A stretch of DNA of 64,000 nucleotides, taken from Hirundichthys speculiger. Taxonomy: Eukaryota; Chordata; Actinopteri; Beloniformes; Exocoetidae. The position numbers and the translations under genes were made by a program. Location of the stretch: assembly GCA_018398805.1 (NCBI GenBank), contig JAGFBZ010001896.1:1-64000 (forward strand). Direction: 5' to 3'. Below the pieces are notes generated by a model that was not told the origin of the DNA, searched no databases, and saw only the letters and a program-made list of their open reading frames with translations. Each line of letters starts with the position of its first letter. Positions within the stretch are counted from its first letter, which is position 1. Below are positions 35,741 through 47,600 of the stretch, piece after piece.

Positions 35741-37157
35741 AATCAATCAATCAATCAATCAATTTTATTGAACATGTTAAAAAACAAAATAAAAACAGGA
35801 TCAAGGCAGAGTAAGTAATACAGTCTGCCCACAAATAAAAACAACAAGAGCAAAAAAATGAAATAAAAAATCAACAGGCAACAAAGCCTCATCCGTTTGA
35901 AAAAACAAAACAAAAACAATGCCTTCTGTCCATTTGTCACCCAAACATCATGTCCAAAAGGGATAGGAAGAAGTTAAAAAAAAAAACTTTTCTAGTCCTA
36001 CCCCCTTGTTCATCTGCTTTAGCATTTAGTATAAAAAACACACAAAAAAACAAACAAAAAAACAAACAAAAACATACAAACAACCTAATAAAGTTAGCGT
36101 AAGTGCTATTTTTGTGCAGTTCCATAAGTGCAAAAAACAAAAAAAGTAGGCCGAGACCTACGTCAGCCCATAGCTGCCAAGAACACTACATAAACAACAA
36201 CAAGACAAAGCAAAAAGAAAAAACAAGACTCAAGCCATTACTGCTCCATCTCATAAGCTCGCAGTATCTTCATTTTGTACAGTGTCTTCAGTTTGGATAT
36301 ATTATTACATGTTTTCATGTCATCACTACAATCATTCCACAGAGTAACTCCCCTTACTGTAACACTATGATATTTCCTGTTAGTCCTGACTGGTGGTTTC
36401 TTGAACATGTAGTTTCCCCTCAAATTGTACCCGCTCTCTCTTATTTGGAACAACTCTTGGATACTAGCTGGCAGTTGACAGTTTTTAATACATAAATTGA
36501 ATTGTTTTAAAGTCAACTAAATTTCTAAATTTTAATATTTTCAATTTAATAAAAAGTGGATTTGTCGGTTCTCTATATTTTGTTTTATTTACAATTCGTA
36601 TAGCTCTTTTTTGCAGGATAAATATTGGGTCAATGTTTGTTTTGTATGTATTTCCCCACACCTCCACACAGTAGCACATATATGGTAAAATGAATGAACA
36701 ATATAATGTGTAAAGGGAAGCTTGGTTTAGGAGGTCTTTGGCTTTATTGAGTATTGCAGTTGATTTAGATATTTTAGTTTTTATATAATGTATATGTGGC
36801 TTCCAGCTTAATTTATTATCTATTATTACTCCAAGGAATTTGATTTCATTTACTTTTTTGATTTCCACATCATTTATCATGAGCTTCTTACTTGATTTAG
36901 TAGATCGATTACCAAAAATCATGAATTTCGTCTTACTTAAATTGAGCGTTAATTTATTTTCATCAAACCAATTTTTCATCCTCCCCAGTTCCTTTTCTAC
37001 TATATCCAAAAGTTGCTCCAAATTATTTCCACAACACAATAAGTTCGTATCATCTGCAAACAGAGTTGTTCTCATGACTTTAGACACTTCACATATGTTA
37101 TTAATATACAGTAAGAATAACAGTGGTCCCAATACTGAGCCTTGAGGCACCCTGCAT
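35741..37157 (-). mobile_element. 5'-truncated non-LTR retrotransposon (Rex1/CR1/L2-type) with TTGA-repeat tail
   Basis: On the minus strand the element runs from PQGSVLGPLLFLLYINNI (37150) through the reverse-transcriptase region to a 3' UTR. It ends AATAAAATTGATTGATTGAT at 35741-35765. It enters abruptly after GCATGTAACC near 37157, so most of the element, including the endonuclease, is missing. Confidence 0.8.
36238..37150 (-). pseudogene. LINE reverse transcriptase, C-terminal half, one frameshift
   Basis: The 221-residue frame has PQGSVLGP, the catalytic TLFADDTNLL (ADD), LNLSKTKFMIF and KFLGVIIDNKLSW, all conserved in CR1/L2/Rex1-group reverse transcriptases. At about 36490-36515 a one-base shift moves the reading to the frame continuing KNCQLPASIQELF and RTNRKYHSVTVRGVTLWN, ending YEMEQ. 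Apart from that shift it is well preserved, so the insertion is fairly young. Confidence 0.8.
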
Positions 37158-37897
37158 GTAACCTCATGCGGTCATGCGAACTTCCGGTTTGGATGCCTTA
37201 ACGCGAACTCCCGTTGACTCGGGAGGCGCCGGTTTAGCGCGAGGGTTTAAGAGCGAAATGGGGAAGAATGTCGACAAGCTGAACCTCGAGTAAACATCCA
37301 GGCAATGTTCCCGCCAATTCGGCAAGGAAATCATCAACACTGACCGCGTCACGAGCCTGTTTCTGCCCGTTTCTGCTGGGAGAAGCCATGGAGCAGAGGG
37401 AGCCCCGCCCCCTTTCGTCACCTTCCAGGCGGGTTCCTGTTAGTCACTGAAATAGCTTTTCTCCACATAATAATGACATAATAATGAGTCATAATGAGTT
37501 GTCTGTTTTGTTTTGAGTCTCAGTCTATTTAAAAGGAAAAACTGCAGTACTTTGGTTAAGTAGAACTTTCAAAACAACAAAGTGTAGGTGTCAGGAATCA
37601 GGACCCAAATGCAGGAGACCAGGAGGCAGAGGAAACCAGCGAGAATCCTTTATTTCTAAATTAATCTCAGCCCACAACTACACAACCTTCAAAGTTTGAC
37701 AGCATCGCTTGTCAGAGAAGTTGTTGTTTGTGTAACGTTTTTATCATTTTTTATATATATTCCATTAAGGAAAAACAAACCAAAGCAAACATCGTTGATT
37801 GTTGTATTTATTGAGAAAACCTGAAAAAAAAATGCATCTAACAACCATCTGTGTTTAGGAGATGATGGTTGGAGCCCCTCGTCCAGATATGCTAACC
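37158..37897. other. No gene recognised
   Basis: A GC-richer patch at 37160-37430 next to the LINE truncation point, then sequence around 37590-37660 (AGGACCCAAATGCAGGAGAC) that looks repetitive in fish but could not be assigned. Confidence 0.3.
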
Positions 37898-38547
37898 CAG
37901 GGGTGTCGGACTTATTTTCACTGAGGGCCCCATCAGCATCATGATTGCCCTCGAAGGGCCAGATCGACGGCATGAATGTAACAAAATGCAATGAAAATCA
38001 AAATAAATTACACTACATCTTATTATAATGTTAAATAACGGTTTCTGTATTTATTATGTATACAAGTTTCAAATATTTAGGTCATTATAATATTAAACTC
38101 AGAGTTTAATATAATAATCAGAGAAGCGGAAGCGGTTCTCTGTTTTTCTTGGAGGCTAAATTTAGCATACTTAGCTCCGTGTTTGCTGTTAAAATGCCGA
38201 CGTAGATTAAACTCTTTCACGACTGACACCCGCCTCAAAACACAAGTTATACTGTTGTGCATCAATTTTTCTTTTCTTGGACACGTTGGGGTTCGTTTGT
38301 AAAGGTTTTTCTTAAGTCCATCAGTTCTGAAAAATTGTCTTGCTCATAGCTACCGTTATATTGTGGGTAACGGAGAAATGCATGATGGGAGATGTAGTTT
38401 ATTGTCAATATGCGCTTTAAAGCAGCGTAAGCTTATTTTAAGTCTTAAAATATTGGTTTAAAATTTAAGCCAAGAATGCAGAAGCTCTCGAGGGCCACAT
38501 GAAATGACGTGACGGGCCACATTTGGCCTGCGGGCCTTGTGTTTGAC
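37898..38547 (-). mobile_element. hAT-Charlie-like element truncated at the minisatellite
   Basis: Begins CAGGGGTGTCGGACTT and is colinear with the other Charlie-like copies up to TTGTGTTTGAC. The expected ACATGTG end is replaced by the GC-rich 22-bp repeat. The BED exon on the minus strand (38077-38265) is interrupted by stops. Confidence 0.8.
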
Positions 38548-38925
38548 GGCCCCCAGGAGCCCCTGCGAAGGCTTCCAGAAGCCCTGGCGAAGGCCCTCAG
38601 GAACCCTGGCGAAGGCTCCCAGAAGCCCCGGCAAAGGCTTCCAGAAGCCCCGGCGAAGGCACCCAGGAGCCCCGGCAAAGGCCCCCAGGAGCCCCGGCGT
38701 AGGCCCCCAGGAACCCCGGCGTAGGCCCCCAGGAACCCCGGCGAAGGCTCCCAGAAGCTCCGGCGAAGGCCCCCAGGAGCCCCGGTGAAGGCCCCCAGGA
38801 ACCCTGATGAAGGCCCCCAGGAGCCCCGGCGTAGGCCCCCAGGAACCCCGGCGAAGGCTCCCAGAAGCCCCGGCGAAGGCTCCTAGAAGCCTCGGCGAAG
38901 GCCCCCAGGAGCCCCGGCTGACTGC
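38548..38925. repeat. GC-rich 22-bp minisatellite (GCCCCGGCGAAGGCCCCCAG)
   Basis: About 17 units of 22 bp, varying between GGCGAAGG, GGCGTAGG and CTCCCAGAA forms. Three units make 66 bp, so any stop-free frame repeats every 22 codons. This explains the long overlapping frames on both strands (for example GSWGPTPGLLGAFAGASGSL). Confidence 0.9.
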
Positions 38926-39989
38926 AGAGGCCCTCAGAGTGAGACAACAAACGCATGAAAGGCCTCTGATCAAAGCGCCGCTGCTGTGAGGAGAAGAAGA
39001 AGAAGAAACCGTGACTCTTTTGATGAGTCTTTTCCCACATGTGCGGGCGGCGTTGATCTCAGGGATGATAAGAGTAAAGGTGGGGAAATTTACATCACAG
39101 AACAACCTGAGTAGGCAGCCTCTCATTCGCTCGGCGGAAATCCACTTCCTGTCATGAATTGTTTTCTGATTTAAATCACTCAAAAGTCAATTTTTTTTAC
39201 TTTTTTAAAGACGATATTTGTCGTGCGTCTTTGTTGGCGGAGCCCTTTAACCTTCATGAACTCCAGGAGCAGAAACATGAAGAGAAAAAGCAGCACAACT
39301 TCCTTGTTTCCTTTTTAGATTCTCTCAGAAGGTTCAGTCCGCGAGCTGAGATGGAGATGGAGATAAACAGCATTAATGACGGTTTCTTTTTTTAGGCCCG
39401 ACTAACGTAAGTCGGTGAGGTGTGAAGTGAACTTCCTGTGCGTCGGTAGCTCAGCGCACCAGGAGGAACATTTGCTTTTTCTGCGTTTCTCCCCTTTTAA
39501 AACGAGAATACAGTCACACATGAATCCACACGTTCATGACTGAATATATATTTATTAAAAAATAAACACGAGACGCATCATTTTCCTTTTTCTCTGCCAG
39601 ACTTGAACACGTCTCTTTAAATGCATCAAACGTCTCATTTAAAACAGGGAACTTGGTGACTGACGTCATTGACAGAGGAACTAACTGATCTAAATTTTCA
39701 TGCCTGTCTTGTTTGTTTTTTCCATCTTCGCGTCCTTCTGAAGAACTTTGAGTTGCCGCTTGTGTACGAAATGTGCTGCACAGATAAACCTGCCTTTACA
39801 CGATGTTTCCGTGTTCGTATTTTCTTCTCATCAGAAACATTTGATACCGGACCTTTCAGAAGGATGAGCGGCGTTGGAGTTGCCAGGTGCAGATCAGGTA
39901 CATGAGGCTCTGGATGTGACAGCGTCACGGTCCGGGGTTGTGAAAAGCGAATTTTTCCTTGTCGTCTGCAGCGCGTCAGAGAGGCCACG

Positions 39990-40060
39990 TGTCTGGAAAA
40001 TTCACCACCAAGTGTGAAGCACGGAGGTGGAAGTGTCATGGCCTGGGCTTGCTTTGACCC
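39990..40060 (+). pseudogene. Short Tc1/mariner transposase fragment
   Basis: One frame reads SVKHGGGSVMAWACF, the conserved kHGGGsvMvWGcf block of Tc1-like transposases. Nothing else of the enzyme is clear around it. Confidence 0.55.
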
Positions 40061-40347
40061 GACGTCGCGCCGTTAGACCGGTGAAGCTGCAGCAGAGCTC
40101 AGAGTCTCAGTTCAGGTCCGAAACCAGCCGAAGCGTGACGGAGGAGATTTCAGGTTAACGGTGCGTGAGAGAAGTTCCTCAAAGGTTCTGGACTCCAGGG
40201 ACTCTGAGGTGTCAGATCTGAGTAAACGGATGTCTGCTGTTGTTTTTCTAAGAAAAAATATATCTAACATCAGTTATCAGTTTCCCAACGAACCTGCGAC
40301 CTTTTAAAATGTCCGGTAGCGGTCTGAGTCATGGGGCACGTGGCGGG

Positions 40348-41458
40348 GTTATAATAGTTTTGGATTTTCCATTAGTTTTAGTTTTAATTCGTTTTTAAAG
40401 CAGTTTTGCTGGTTTTTATTCATTTTTGTTTTGAAATACTTAGTTTTAGTTTAGTTTTTATTAGTTTCAGTGTTAGTTTTAGTTTTATTTTGTAAATTAG
40501 GGTTGTAATTTTGGTTGGAGTGAAGCACTGAACTTTTTGAAGGCTATCGAATCACATAGTCGTGTTTACATTCTGGTCTCAATAAACATATTTATCAATG
40601 CGTCTTCCCGCTTGTGGTGTTCCTGCGTATTTACTGACCAGCAGCTATCTGGTCTCCATGGAAACAGTCCATTATAGTTGCTGTTTTCTCCCGTTCCTTC
40701 CCAACACTGACTGACCTGCAGCTGTAGCTTCTCTTTCTAGGGAGCTAGCTTAGGCTAGCTTATCCAGGTAGTCTCGGTTAGCTTCTCTTTCCAGGGGGCT
40801 AGCTTAGGCTAGCTTATCCAGGTAGTCTTGGTTAGCTTCTCTTTCCAGGGGGCTAGCTTAGGCTAGCTTATCCAGGTAGTCTTGGTTAGCTTTTCTTTCC
40901 AGGGGGCTAGCTTAGGCTAGCTTATCCAGGTCGTCTTGGTTAGCTTCTCTTTCCAGGGAGCTAGCTTAGGCTAGCTTATCCAGGTAGTCTTGGTTAGCCT
41001 TCTTGTGTGAGCTTTTCAAATAGACTTTCAGATTCGTGGTTTTTTTCTCCTTCAGAAGTATTCCACACATTGTATCACCTGCTTCTACAACAAGGCACTT
41101 ATTTTTATCGTTAACACAGTCATAGTCAAAGAAATCTTAAATAGGACTGTGACGTTTTCTCCTAACTTTTGCCGCAGCCATCACTGCTGATTGCTTTAGT
41201 TTTTTTTTTTGTGGTTGTTGTACTGCGGAGCAAAGTTAATAGATTTCAAACGTTTATGAGAAAAAAATTACAAACACGAAAACGAAGGACATTCTTGACA
41301 TTATTATAGTTAATTTTAGTTAGTTTTATAAACACATAATACAGTTTCAGTTAGTTATCGTTTTTTTTAAAAACTCGTTTTTATTTTATTTCAGTTAACG
41401 AAAATGTTTTTCAGTTCTAGTTTTCGTTATTTCGTTCGTTTTCATTAATGATAATAAC
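40348..41458 (-). mobile_element. hAT-like element with five-unit 54-bp repeat and BED remnant
   Basis: Reverse-oriented relative of 13498-14466. It starts GTTATAATAGTTTTGGATTT, ends TCATTAATGATAATAAC, and has T-rich TTTAGTTTTAGTTTT subterminal repeats. The minus strand around 41030-41190 is the counterpart of the BED exon. Confidence 0.7.
40735..41000. repeat. 54-bp minisatellite, five units
   Basis: The motif GCTAGCTTAGGCTAGC recurs at 40744, 40798, 40852, 40906 and 40960, exactly 54 bp apart. It is the same unit as at 13962 but with five copies, so copy number varies between insertions. Confidence 0.95.
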
Positions 41459-41524
41459 TTTGCCACGTGGGTCCTGCAAGATTTCTGCACAGGCGCCTGC
41501 AGCTGCTTCCTGTCTGCGACATGA

Positions 41525-41836
41525 AAACTGCAGAAATCACCCAAAACCAGGATGATGCGTCTCACCTCAGTGCTGCTACCTGCATCTGTTTATACACTCA
41601 TTTCAGGTTTCTTCCTCTTAAAGTGGAGTTTTTTCTTGCCACTGTTTGACTGAAAGGTTTTTTTTTCTCCCTCTGTGGAAGTTTTTTTCTTGCCATTATC
41701 CTTGTTTAGGATTTAATATTATATTTTTAGTTAATGATGTTTGCTCGGGGGTCATGATCTGGGTCTCTGTAAAGCGCCTAGAGACTATTGACATTGTAAC
41801 AGATGCTAAACAAATACAATTGAATTGAATTGAATT
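41525..41836 (+). mobile_element. 3' end of an L2/Maui-like LINE (or derived SINE)
   Basis: Contains CTTAAAGTGGAGTTTTTTCT, GGGTCTCTGTAAAGCGCCTA and a terminal AATTG repeat (CAATTGAATTGAATTGAATT). These resemble the 3' UTR and tail of common fish L2-type LINEs. The left boundary is approximate. Confidence 0.55.
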
Positions 41837-43371
41837 TACATTTTTACTATAAAAACCGTTTGATTATTAATAGACTTTTTTTTCAGAAATGCAGAAGATG
41901 CTTTTTAAAAAAAAAAAAAACTGTTAATATAGTTCATTGGACATACGGTAAAGGCAGTTTCAGTTGCATCACAGTTTCTCTGAACATCTTCTAATTTTCA
42001 GGACTGGAGGATCTTCACACACTCAGCCTTCTTGAAATTTTAGATCTCAGCAAATAAATCAAATAATCATTTTCTGGTCCAAAGATTTTAGGCATTTTGT
42101 GTAACTGGACTGAAATAAGTGGTTAAACCTCTATTTAGACCCCTGACAGTCTTAGTTCTGCCCTTTTAGCTTATGTTTTTTTTTTTATTCCTTTTTTTAA
42201 TTTTATGTAATTACACACAGAAAAGAATTGGGTTAAAAATAACTCAACTTGTTGGTTAATTCTACCACATTATTTGGTTTATTTTTTAACCCATTGATGT
42301 TAATTTCAACCTCATTGCTGAGTTATATTAACCCAACCTATGTATTGTTTTATTTATTGTCTTTTCCACTATTAAATAATTATTATTATAATAAAGGTTT
42401 GCAAATTATGAAGTGTATTTTAAAATCCATTCTACATATTTGCATCTATCAATAAAGAAGTTAACAACTGCACAGATTTTAAGTCATTAATCTCCCATCT
42501 AACAATAGATTTTCTTCACATTATAAATAAAGAACAAATATAACAGAACTCACAACATGAACATTCAACATTTGAATTGTCATGAATGCATGAATTGTTT
42601 TTTTTTTTGTAGATCTGCACAGTTACGTTTAATGTTTTTACAAGTGACACGTTGGCCTGTTTTTTCCCTCTACAGAGAACAAACCCGTCACTTTAATCTC
42701 CAAATCTGCTTCTCTTTGTGACTCTATCAATGTGTAAAAATCTAAAATCAATAGAGCTCCACCAATGAATGATGCTTATCTATTTATCAACTGTACCTGC
42801 ACAGATACAAACAGGTGAAACACCTCCTTCCATCTCAAAAACTGCTGTTTGGGTAGTTGGTTTTTAAAAAATGTAAAAAGCTTTAAAGCTCACATCAACT
42901 GTCCCAGTGAGCGTCGCTGTCAATCACTCTGATGATCACAGATGTCTGGGAGCAGCAACATCAGGACCGAAGGGTTGTGGATGTCCAGCCCCCTAGCGAG
43001 AAATGCATGATTGTTCCAGTCTGCAGTTCAGAAAACATATATTAAACTGTCATATCTGTTGGTGTGAAGACACAAGAGGTGGAACAATGTGGTTCATCAA
43101 TACAACTGAAAACAGAATTTGAATGCAAAGAAAAGACCAAAAATCAACAAATGATTCCACAAATGCTGTCAGATGTACATCCACTGTTGTAATGTTAAAT
43201 GAGCAACACTAACACACATCCAGGAGTTAGTTCACCTGATGAAACGCATCCCAATAACAGCGCAGTTAATGCGACTTTATTTTAACATCACTGCCATGAA
43301 TAATCCAGATCAATGGTTCTCCAACTTTAAGACTGCGTACCTGAGTACCACCATGATGACCAGCTTTAAAA
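41837..43371. other. No gene recognised; AT-rich
   Basis: AT-rich intergenic sequence with T runs. GGGTTAAAAATAACTCAA near 42230 and TATTAACCCAACC near 42325 could be remnants of a small inverted-repeat element, but the ends are unclear. Confidence 0.35.
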
Positions 43372-43373
43372 TA

Positions 43374-44059
43374 CAGTGATCCCTTAGTTTTCGCGGTTAA
43401 TGGGGACCGGCGCCCCCCTGTGACAATCAAAATCCACAAACTGTAGCCGGAGCCCCCCGAGCCTAAATAATGTGTTTAAAATATGTTTAAAAACCCCCAA
43501 AAAGTAGCAAAACAAGTCAAAGGCTCAACTGTGGTCTTTCTGTTACCTTCACAGCCTCTGGTCTCTGAACCGTAGTAAAGAAACCGCTGGTATTGTGCTA
43601 TTTTTGGCTCGTAATTAGTGGCTAACACGCTAACAACAACAAAAGAAAAAGTCTGGTTTTCTCTGCATGGAACAGGAACTTTATTCTGGCACTGCAGGAA
43701 CTTGTAACATCACACAGGTTGTATTGTTGGGCTCCTGTCGGTTAACAGAGAATGTAAATCTATACACGCTGGGCTGCTGTTGATGCTCACTACACTTTTC
43801 ATCTAACCCCGTTTTCATTCTACCGTCCAACGACACACACACTACATTACCCATAAGGCCACATCATTACCCATAAGGCCACCTTCTTAAAGGGGCCAGG
43901 CTGGCTCACAACATTTCTTCACTGTGAGAGAACGCACACAACATCCTGTGATGTTTCCATGATTTTCTAAAATTTTTAAATTATATTATATATTTGTGAA
44001 AGAAATCCGCCAAGCATTAAACCGCGGTACTCAAACCGCGAAGTGGCAAAGGATCACTG
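43374..44059 (+). mobile_element. Mariner-type element (CAGTGATCCCTTAGTTTTCGC)
   Basis: Inverted ends CAGTGATCCC and GGATCACTG, with TA at 43372-43373 and 44060-44061. The interior is noncoding and shared with 56990-57682 in reverse orientation (GTCTGGTTTTCTCTGCATGG). Confidence 0.85.
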
Positions 44060-44424
44060 TATATACCTTCTCACTTAGCTTTAAATTCACAGGAGAGATG
44101 TTTAATTCCTTATTGGAGTTATTTATTGTTACCTGAATTTTCTTTGAAACGTATTTATAACGCATTTTATCTTTCCGATTTAATTAAAAAAAAAGTGAAA
44201 ATGTGGAAAGTCCTGATGTTCCCCCGCGTCCCACCAGAGAACGCTCGCGTTCCACTGGTGGTACATGTACCATAGTTTGCACAACGCTGACCTAGATTGT
44301 AATTTGATGTTTGATGAGTTTGATGAGTGGAACAACGCAGTTGAGTTAAAACAACCTGATTGACTGCTGACTGTTATTTATTTATTCTATTTTTTAATTC
44401 TTGTTAAGTGGTGTGGTGTGGAAC

Positions 44425-44799
44425 TAGGGGTGAGTATTGGCAAGGACCTCGCAATACGATATGCATCATGATACTTGGGTCATGGTACGATATCACAATA
44501 TCGTGATATCACGATATATTGCGATATTCTACCCAGTTAATATCAAAATTAAAAGTAGAGATGAAAAATCAAGTTGCTGTATATGTTCATCAGATGATAT
44601 TGATCATTCAGAGGACAAATTGAGTCAAAACTATTTGCTTCAAAACAACCTATTTATTGTTTATTATTAGTGTTTTTGCACATTTAAGTAAGCATTACAA
44701 CATACTGACGATATCGATATTAGGAGCTGAAAAATCAATATTATATTGGGCGCCCAAAAATCGTGATATATTGCCAAATCGATTTTTTTCACACCCTTA
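44425..44799 (+). mobile_element. hAT-type MITE, family A
   Basis: Ends TAGGGGTGAG and CACACCCTTA with the exact 8-bp duplication TGTGGAAC (44417-44424 and 44800-44807). Its right part is copied again in the segmental duplication at 45907. Confidence 0.9.
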
Positions 44800-45165
44800 T
44801 GTGGAACTGCTTACTGGCACACTCATGAACCCAGATCAGAGACTATAAAGACCTGGACCTGGAATCATCAGATTTACAGGGATTGTACTTTTCTGTCGTT
44901 TGAAACTTGTTCTGTCCTGTGACGTTTCAAATCCTTCTGGCTGCAACCAGAACACGAGAAGAATCTCCATCCAGCTTCTCCAGGACTTACATGGCTTGTT
45001 CATGATTTTTTTATTTTTTATTTTTATTCCCTTCCTCTGGTGCACCACCACCACGTGCCCTCTGACTGGGACTGAGGGAGCATCTGCCGGTTCCTGCGGC
45101 TGATTGGTTCCTATGAGCTCCGGTTCTTTGAAAGAAGAAGAAGCGGGAGGAGCTCCTGAAATCAG
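44627..45165. repeat. Segmental duplication, copy 1 (hAT end plus unique flank)
   Basis: This segment contains the right part of the hAT copy at 44425-44799, then ACTGGCACACTCATGAACCC and following unique sequence, up to GAAGAAGAAGCGGGAGGAG at the array start. The same order recurs at 45907-46390 with many one-base deletions. Confidence 0.85.
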
Positions 45166-47600
45166 CAGAGAGTCATTAAAGGCTCCTGAAATCAGCAGAG
45201 AGTCATTAAAGGCTCCTGAAATCATCAGAGTCATTAAAATTCAAAGTCATCCTGACTCTCCTGAAATCAGAGAGTCATTAAAGGCTCCTGAAATCAGAAA
45301 TCAGAGAGTCATTAAAGGCTCCTGAAATCAGCATTAATTAAAGGCTCAGAAATCAGAAATCAGAGAGTCATTAAAGGCTCCTGAAATCAGAGAGTCATTA
45401 AAGGCTCCTGAGAGTCATTAAGGCTCCTGAAATCAGAGAGTCATCCTGAAGTCCTGAAATCAAATCAGAATCCTGAAGAGTCATTAAAGGCTCCTGAAAT
45501 CAGAGAGTCATTAAAGGTCTGAAAATCAGAGAGTCATTAAAGAAATCAGAGCTCCTGAAATCAGAGTCATTAAAGGCTCCTGAAATCCATGAAATCAGAG
45601 TCAATCCTGAAATCAGAGAGTCATTCAAATCCTGAAATCAGAGAGTCATTAAAGTCCTGAATCATCAGAGTCATTTCCTGAAATCAGAGAGTCTTAAAGG
45701 CTCCTGAATCAGATCATTAAGGATCCTTCAAGAGTCCATTAAATCAGGCGATTAAAGGCTCCTGAAATCAGAGAGTCTCAAAGGCTCCTGAAATCAATCA
45801 TTAGAGTCCTGAAATCAGAGCTCTCTGAAATCAAAGTCAGAGCTCCTCCTGAAAATCAGTCAGAGAGTCAAGGCTCCTGAAATCAAAAGAGAGTCATCAG
45901 AGGCTGAAAAACTTTTGCTTCAAAACAACCTATTTATTGATCATTAGGTTTTTGCATTTAAGAAGCATTAAACATACTGACGATATCGATATTAGGAGCT
46001 GAAAAATCAATATTATATTGGGCGCCCAAAATCGTGATATATTGCAAATCGATTTTTTTCAACCCTTATGTGGAACTGCTTACTGGCACACTCATGAACC
46101 CAGATCAGAGACTATAAAGACTGGACCTGGAATCATCAGATTTACAGGGATTGTACTTTTCTGTCGTTTGAAACTTGTTCTGTCCTGTGACGTTTCAAAT
46201 CCTTCTGGCTGCAACCAGAAACGAGAAGAATCTCCATCCAGCTTCTCCAGGCTGGCTTTTTGATTTTTTTTTTTTATTTTTATTCTGAGTCCCTGAGGGA
46301 CTGAGGGAGCATCTGCCGGTCCTGCGGCTGAGGTTCCTATGAGCTCCGGTTTTTGAAAGAAGAAGAAGCGGGAGGAGCTCCTGAAATCAGCAGAGAGTCA
46401 TTGAAAGCAGAGAGTCATTAAAGGCTCCTGAAATCAGAGAGTCATTAAAGGCTCCTGAAATCAGAGAGTCATTAAAGTCATTAGAGCTCTCCTGAAATCA
46501 GAAATCGAGAGTCATTAAAGGCTCCTGAAATCAGCAGAGAGTCATTAAAGGCTCCTGAAATCAGAAATCAGAGAGTCATTAAAGGCTCCTGAAATCAGAG
46601 AGTCATTAAAGGCTCCTGAAATCAGAGTCATTAAAGGATCCTGAAATCAGAAATCAGAGAGTCATTAAAGGCTCCTGAAATCAGAGAGTCATTAAAGGCT
46701 CCTGAAATCAGAGAGTCATTAAAGGCTCCTGAAATCAGAGTCATTAAAGGATCCTGAAATCAGAAATCAGAGAGTCATTAAAGGCTCCTGAAATCAGAGA
46801 GTCATTAAAGGCTCCTGAAATCAGAGAGTCATTAAAGGCTCCTGAAATCAGAGTCATTAAAGGATCCTGAAATCAGAAATCAGAGAGTCATTAAAGGCTC
46901 CTGAAATCAGAGAGTCATTAAAGGCTCCTGAAATCAGAGAGTCATTAAAGGCTCCTGAAATCAGAGAGTCATTAAAGGCTCCTGAAATCAGAGTCATTAA
47001 AGGATCCTGAAATCAGAAATCAGAGAGTCATTAAAGGCTCCTGAAATCAGAGAGTCATTAAAGGATCCTGAAATCAGAAATCAGAGAGTCATTAAAGGCT
47101 CCTGAAATCAGAAGTCAGTCATCGAAGTCAGGATCCTGAAATCAGAAATCAGAGAGTCATTAAAGGCTCCTGAAATCAGAAATCAGAGTCATAAAGTCTG
47201 ATAAAGCTCCTGAAATCAGAGAGTCATTAAAGGCTCCTGAAATCAGAAATCAGAGTCATTAAAGGCTCCTGAAATCAGAAATCAGAGAGTCATTAAAGGC
47301 TCCTGAAATCAGAAAATCAGAGAGTTAAAGGCTCCTGAAATCAGAAATCATTAAAGGCTCCTGAAAGAAATCAGAGAGTTATTAAAGGCTCCTGAAATCA
47401 GCAGAGAATCATTAAAGGCTCCTGGAATCAGAGAGTCATTAAAGGCTCCTGAAATCATAAATCAGAGAGTCATTAAAGGCTCCTAAAATCAGAGAGTCAT
47501 TAAGGGCTCCTGAAATCATAAATCAGAGAGTCATTAAAGGCTCCTAAAATCAGAGAGTCATTAAAGGCTCCTGAAATCAGAGAGTCATTAAAGGCTCCTG
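45150..47600. repeat. 27-bp satellite array CTCCTGAAATCAGAGAGTCA...
   Basis: The tandem unit is about 27 bp (CTCCTGAAATCAGAGAGTCA plus TTAAAGG), with 7-bp AAATCAG insertions forming higher-order variants. From 46380 to 47100 the units are fairly regular. From 45420 to 45900 they are scrambled, with partial units and single-base losses. The array ends about 400 bp before the receptor start codon and is interrupted by a second copy of its own left flank (45907-46390). Confidence 0.9.
45907..46390. repeat. Segmental duplication, copy 2, with scattered single-base deletions
   Basis: It is colinear with 44627-45165 but shorter. Homopolymers and doublets lose single bases (for example CACACCC becomes CAACCC, GCCAAATC becomes GCAAATC), and a block after TTCTCCAGG is lost. 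The CTCCTGAAATCAG array resumes directly after it. The error profile looks more like uncorrected sequencing noise than ordinary divergence. Confidence 0.8.

Noticed and set aside
38458..39183. 241-codon minus-strand frame of Gly/Ala/Pro-rich repeats
   Set aside because: Produced by the 22-bp GC-rich minisatellite, which is open in several frames on both strands.
42225..42335. Possible small inverted-repeat element around GGGTTAAAAATAACTC
   Set aside because: The inverted similarity is short and interrupted, and no target duplication was found.
45150..47600. CRISPR-like regular spacing in the 27-bp array
   Set aside because: Units are directly adjacent with no unique spacers, the genome is eukaryotic and there are no cas genes. 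It is a satellite.
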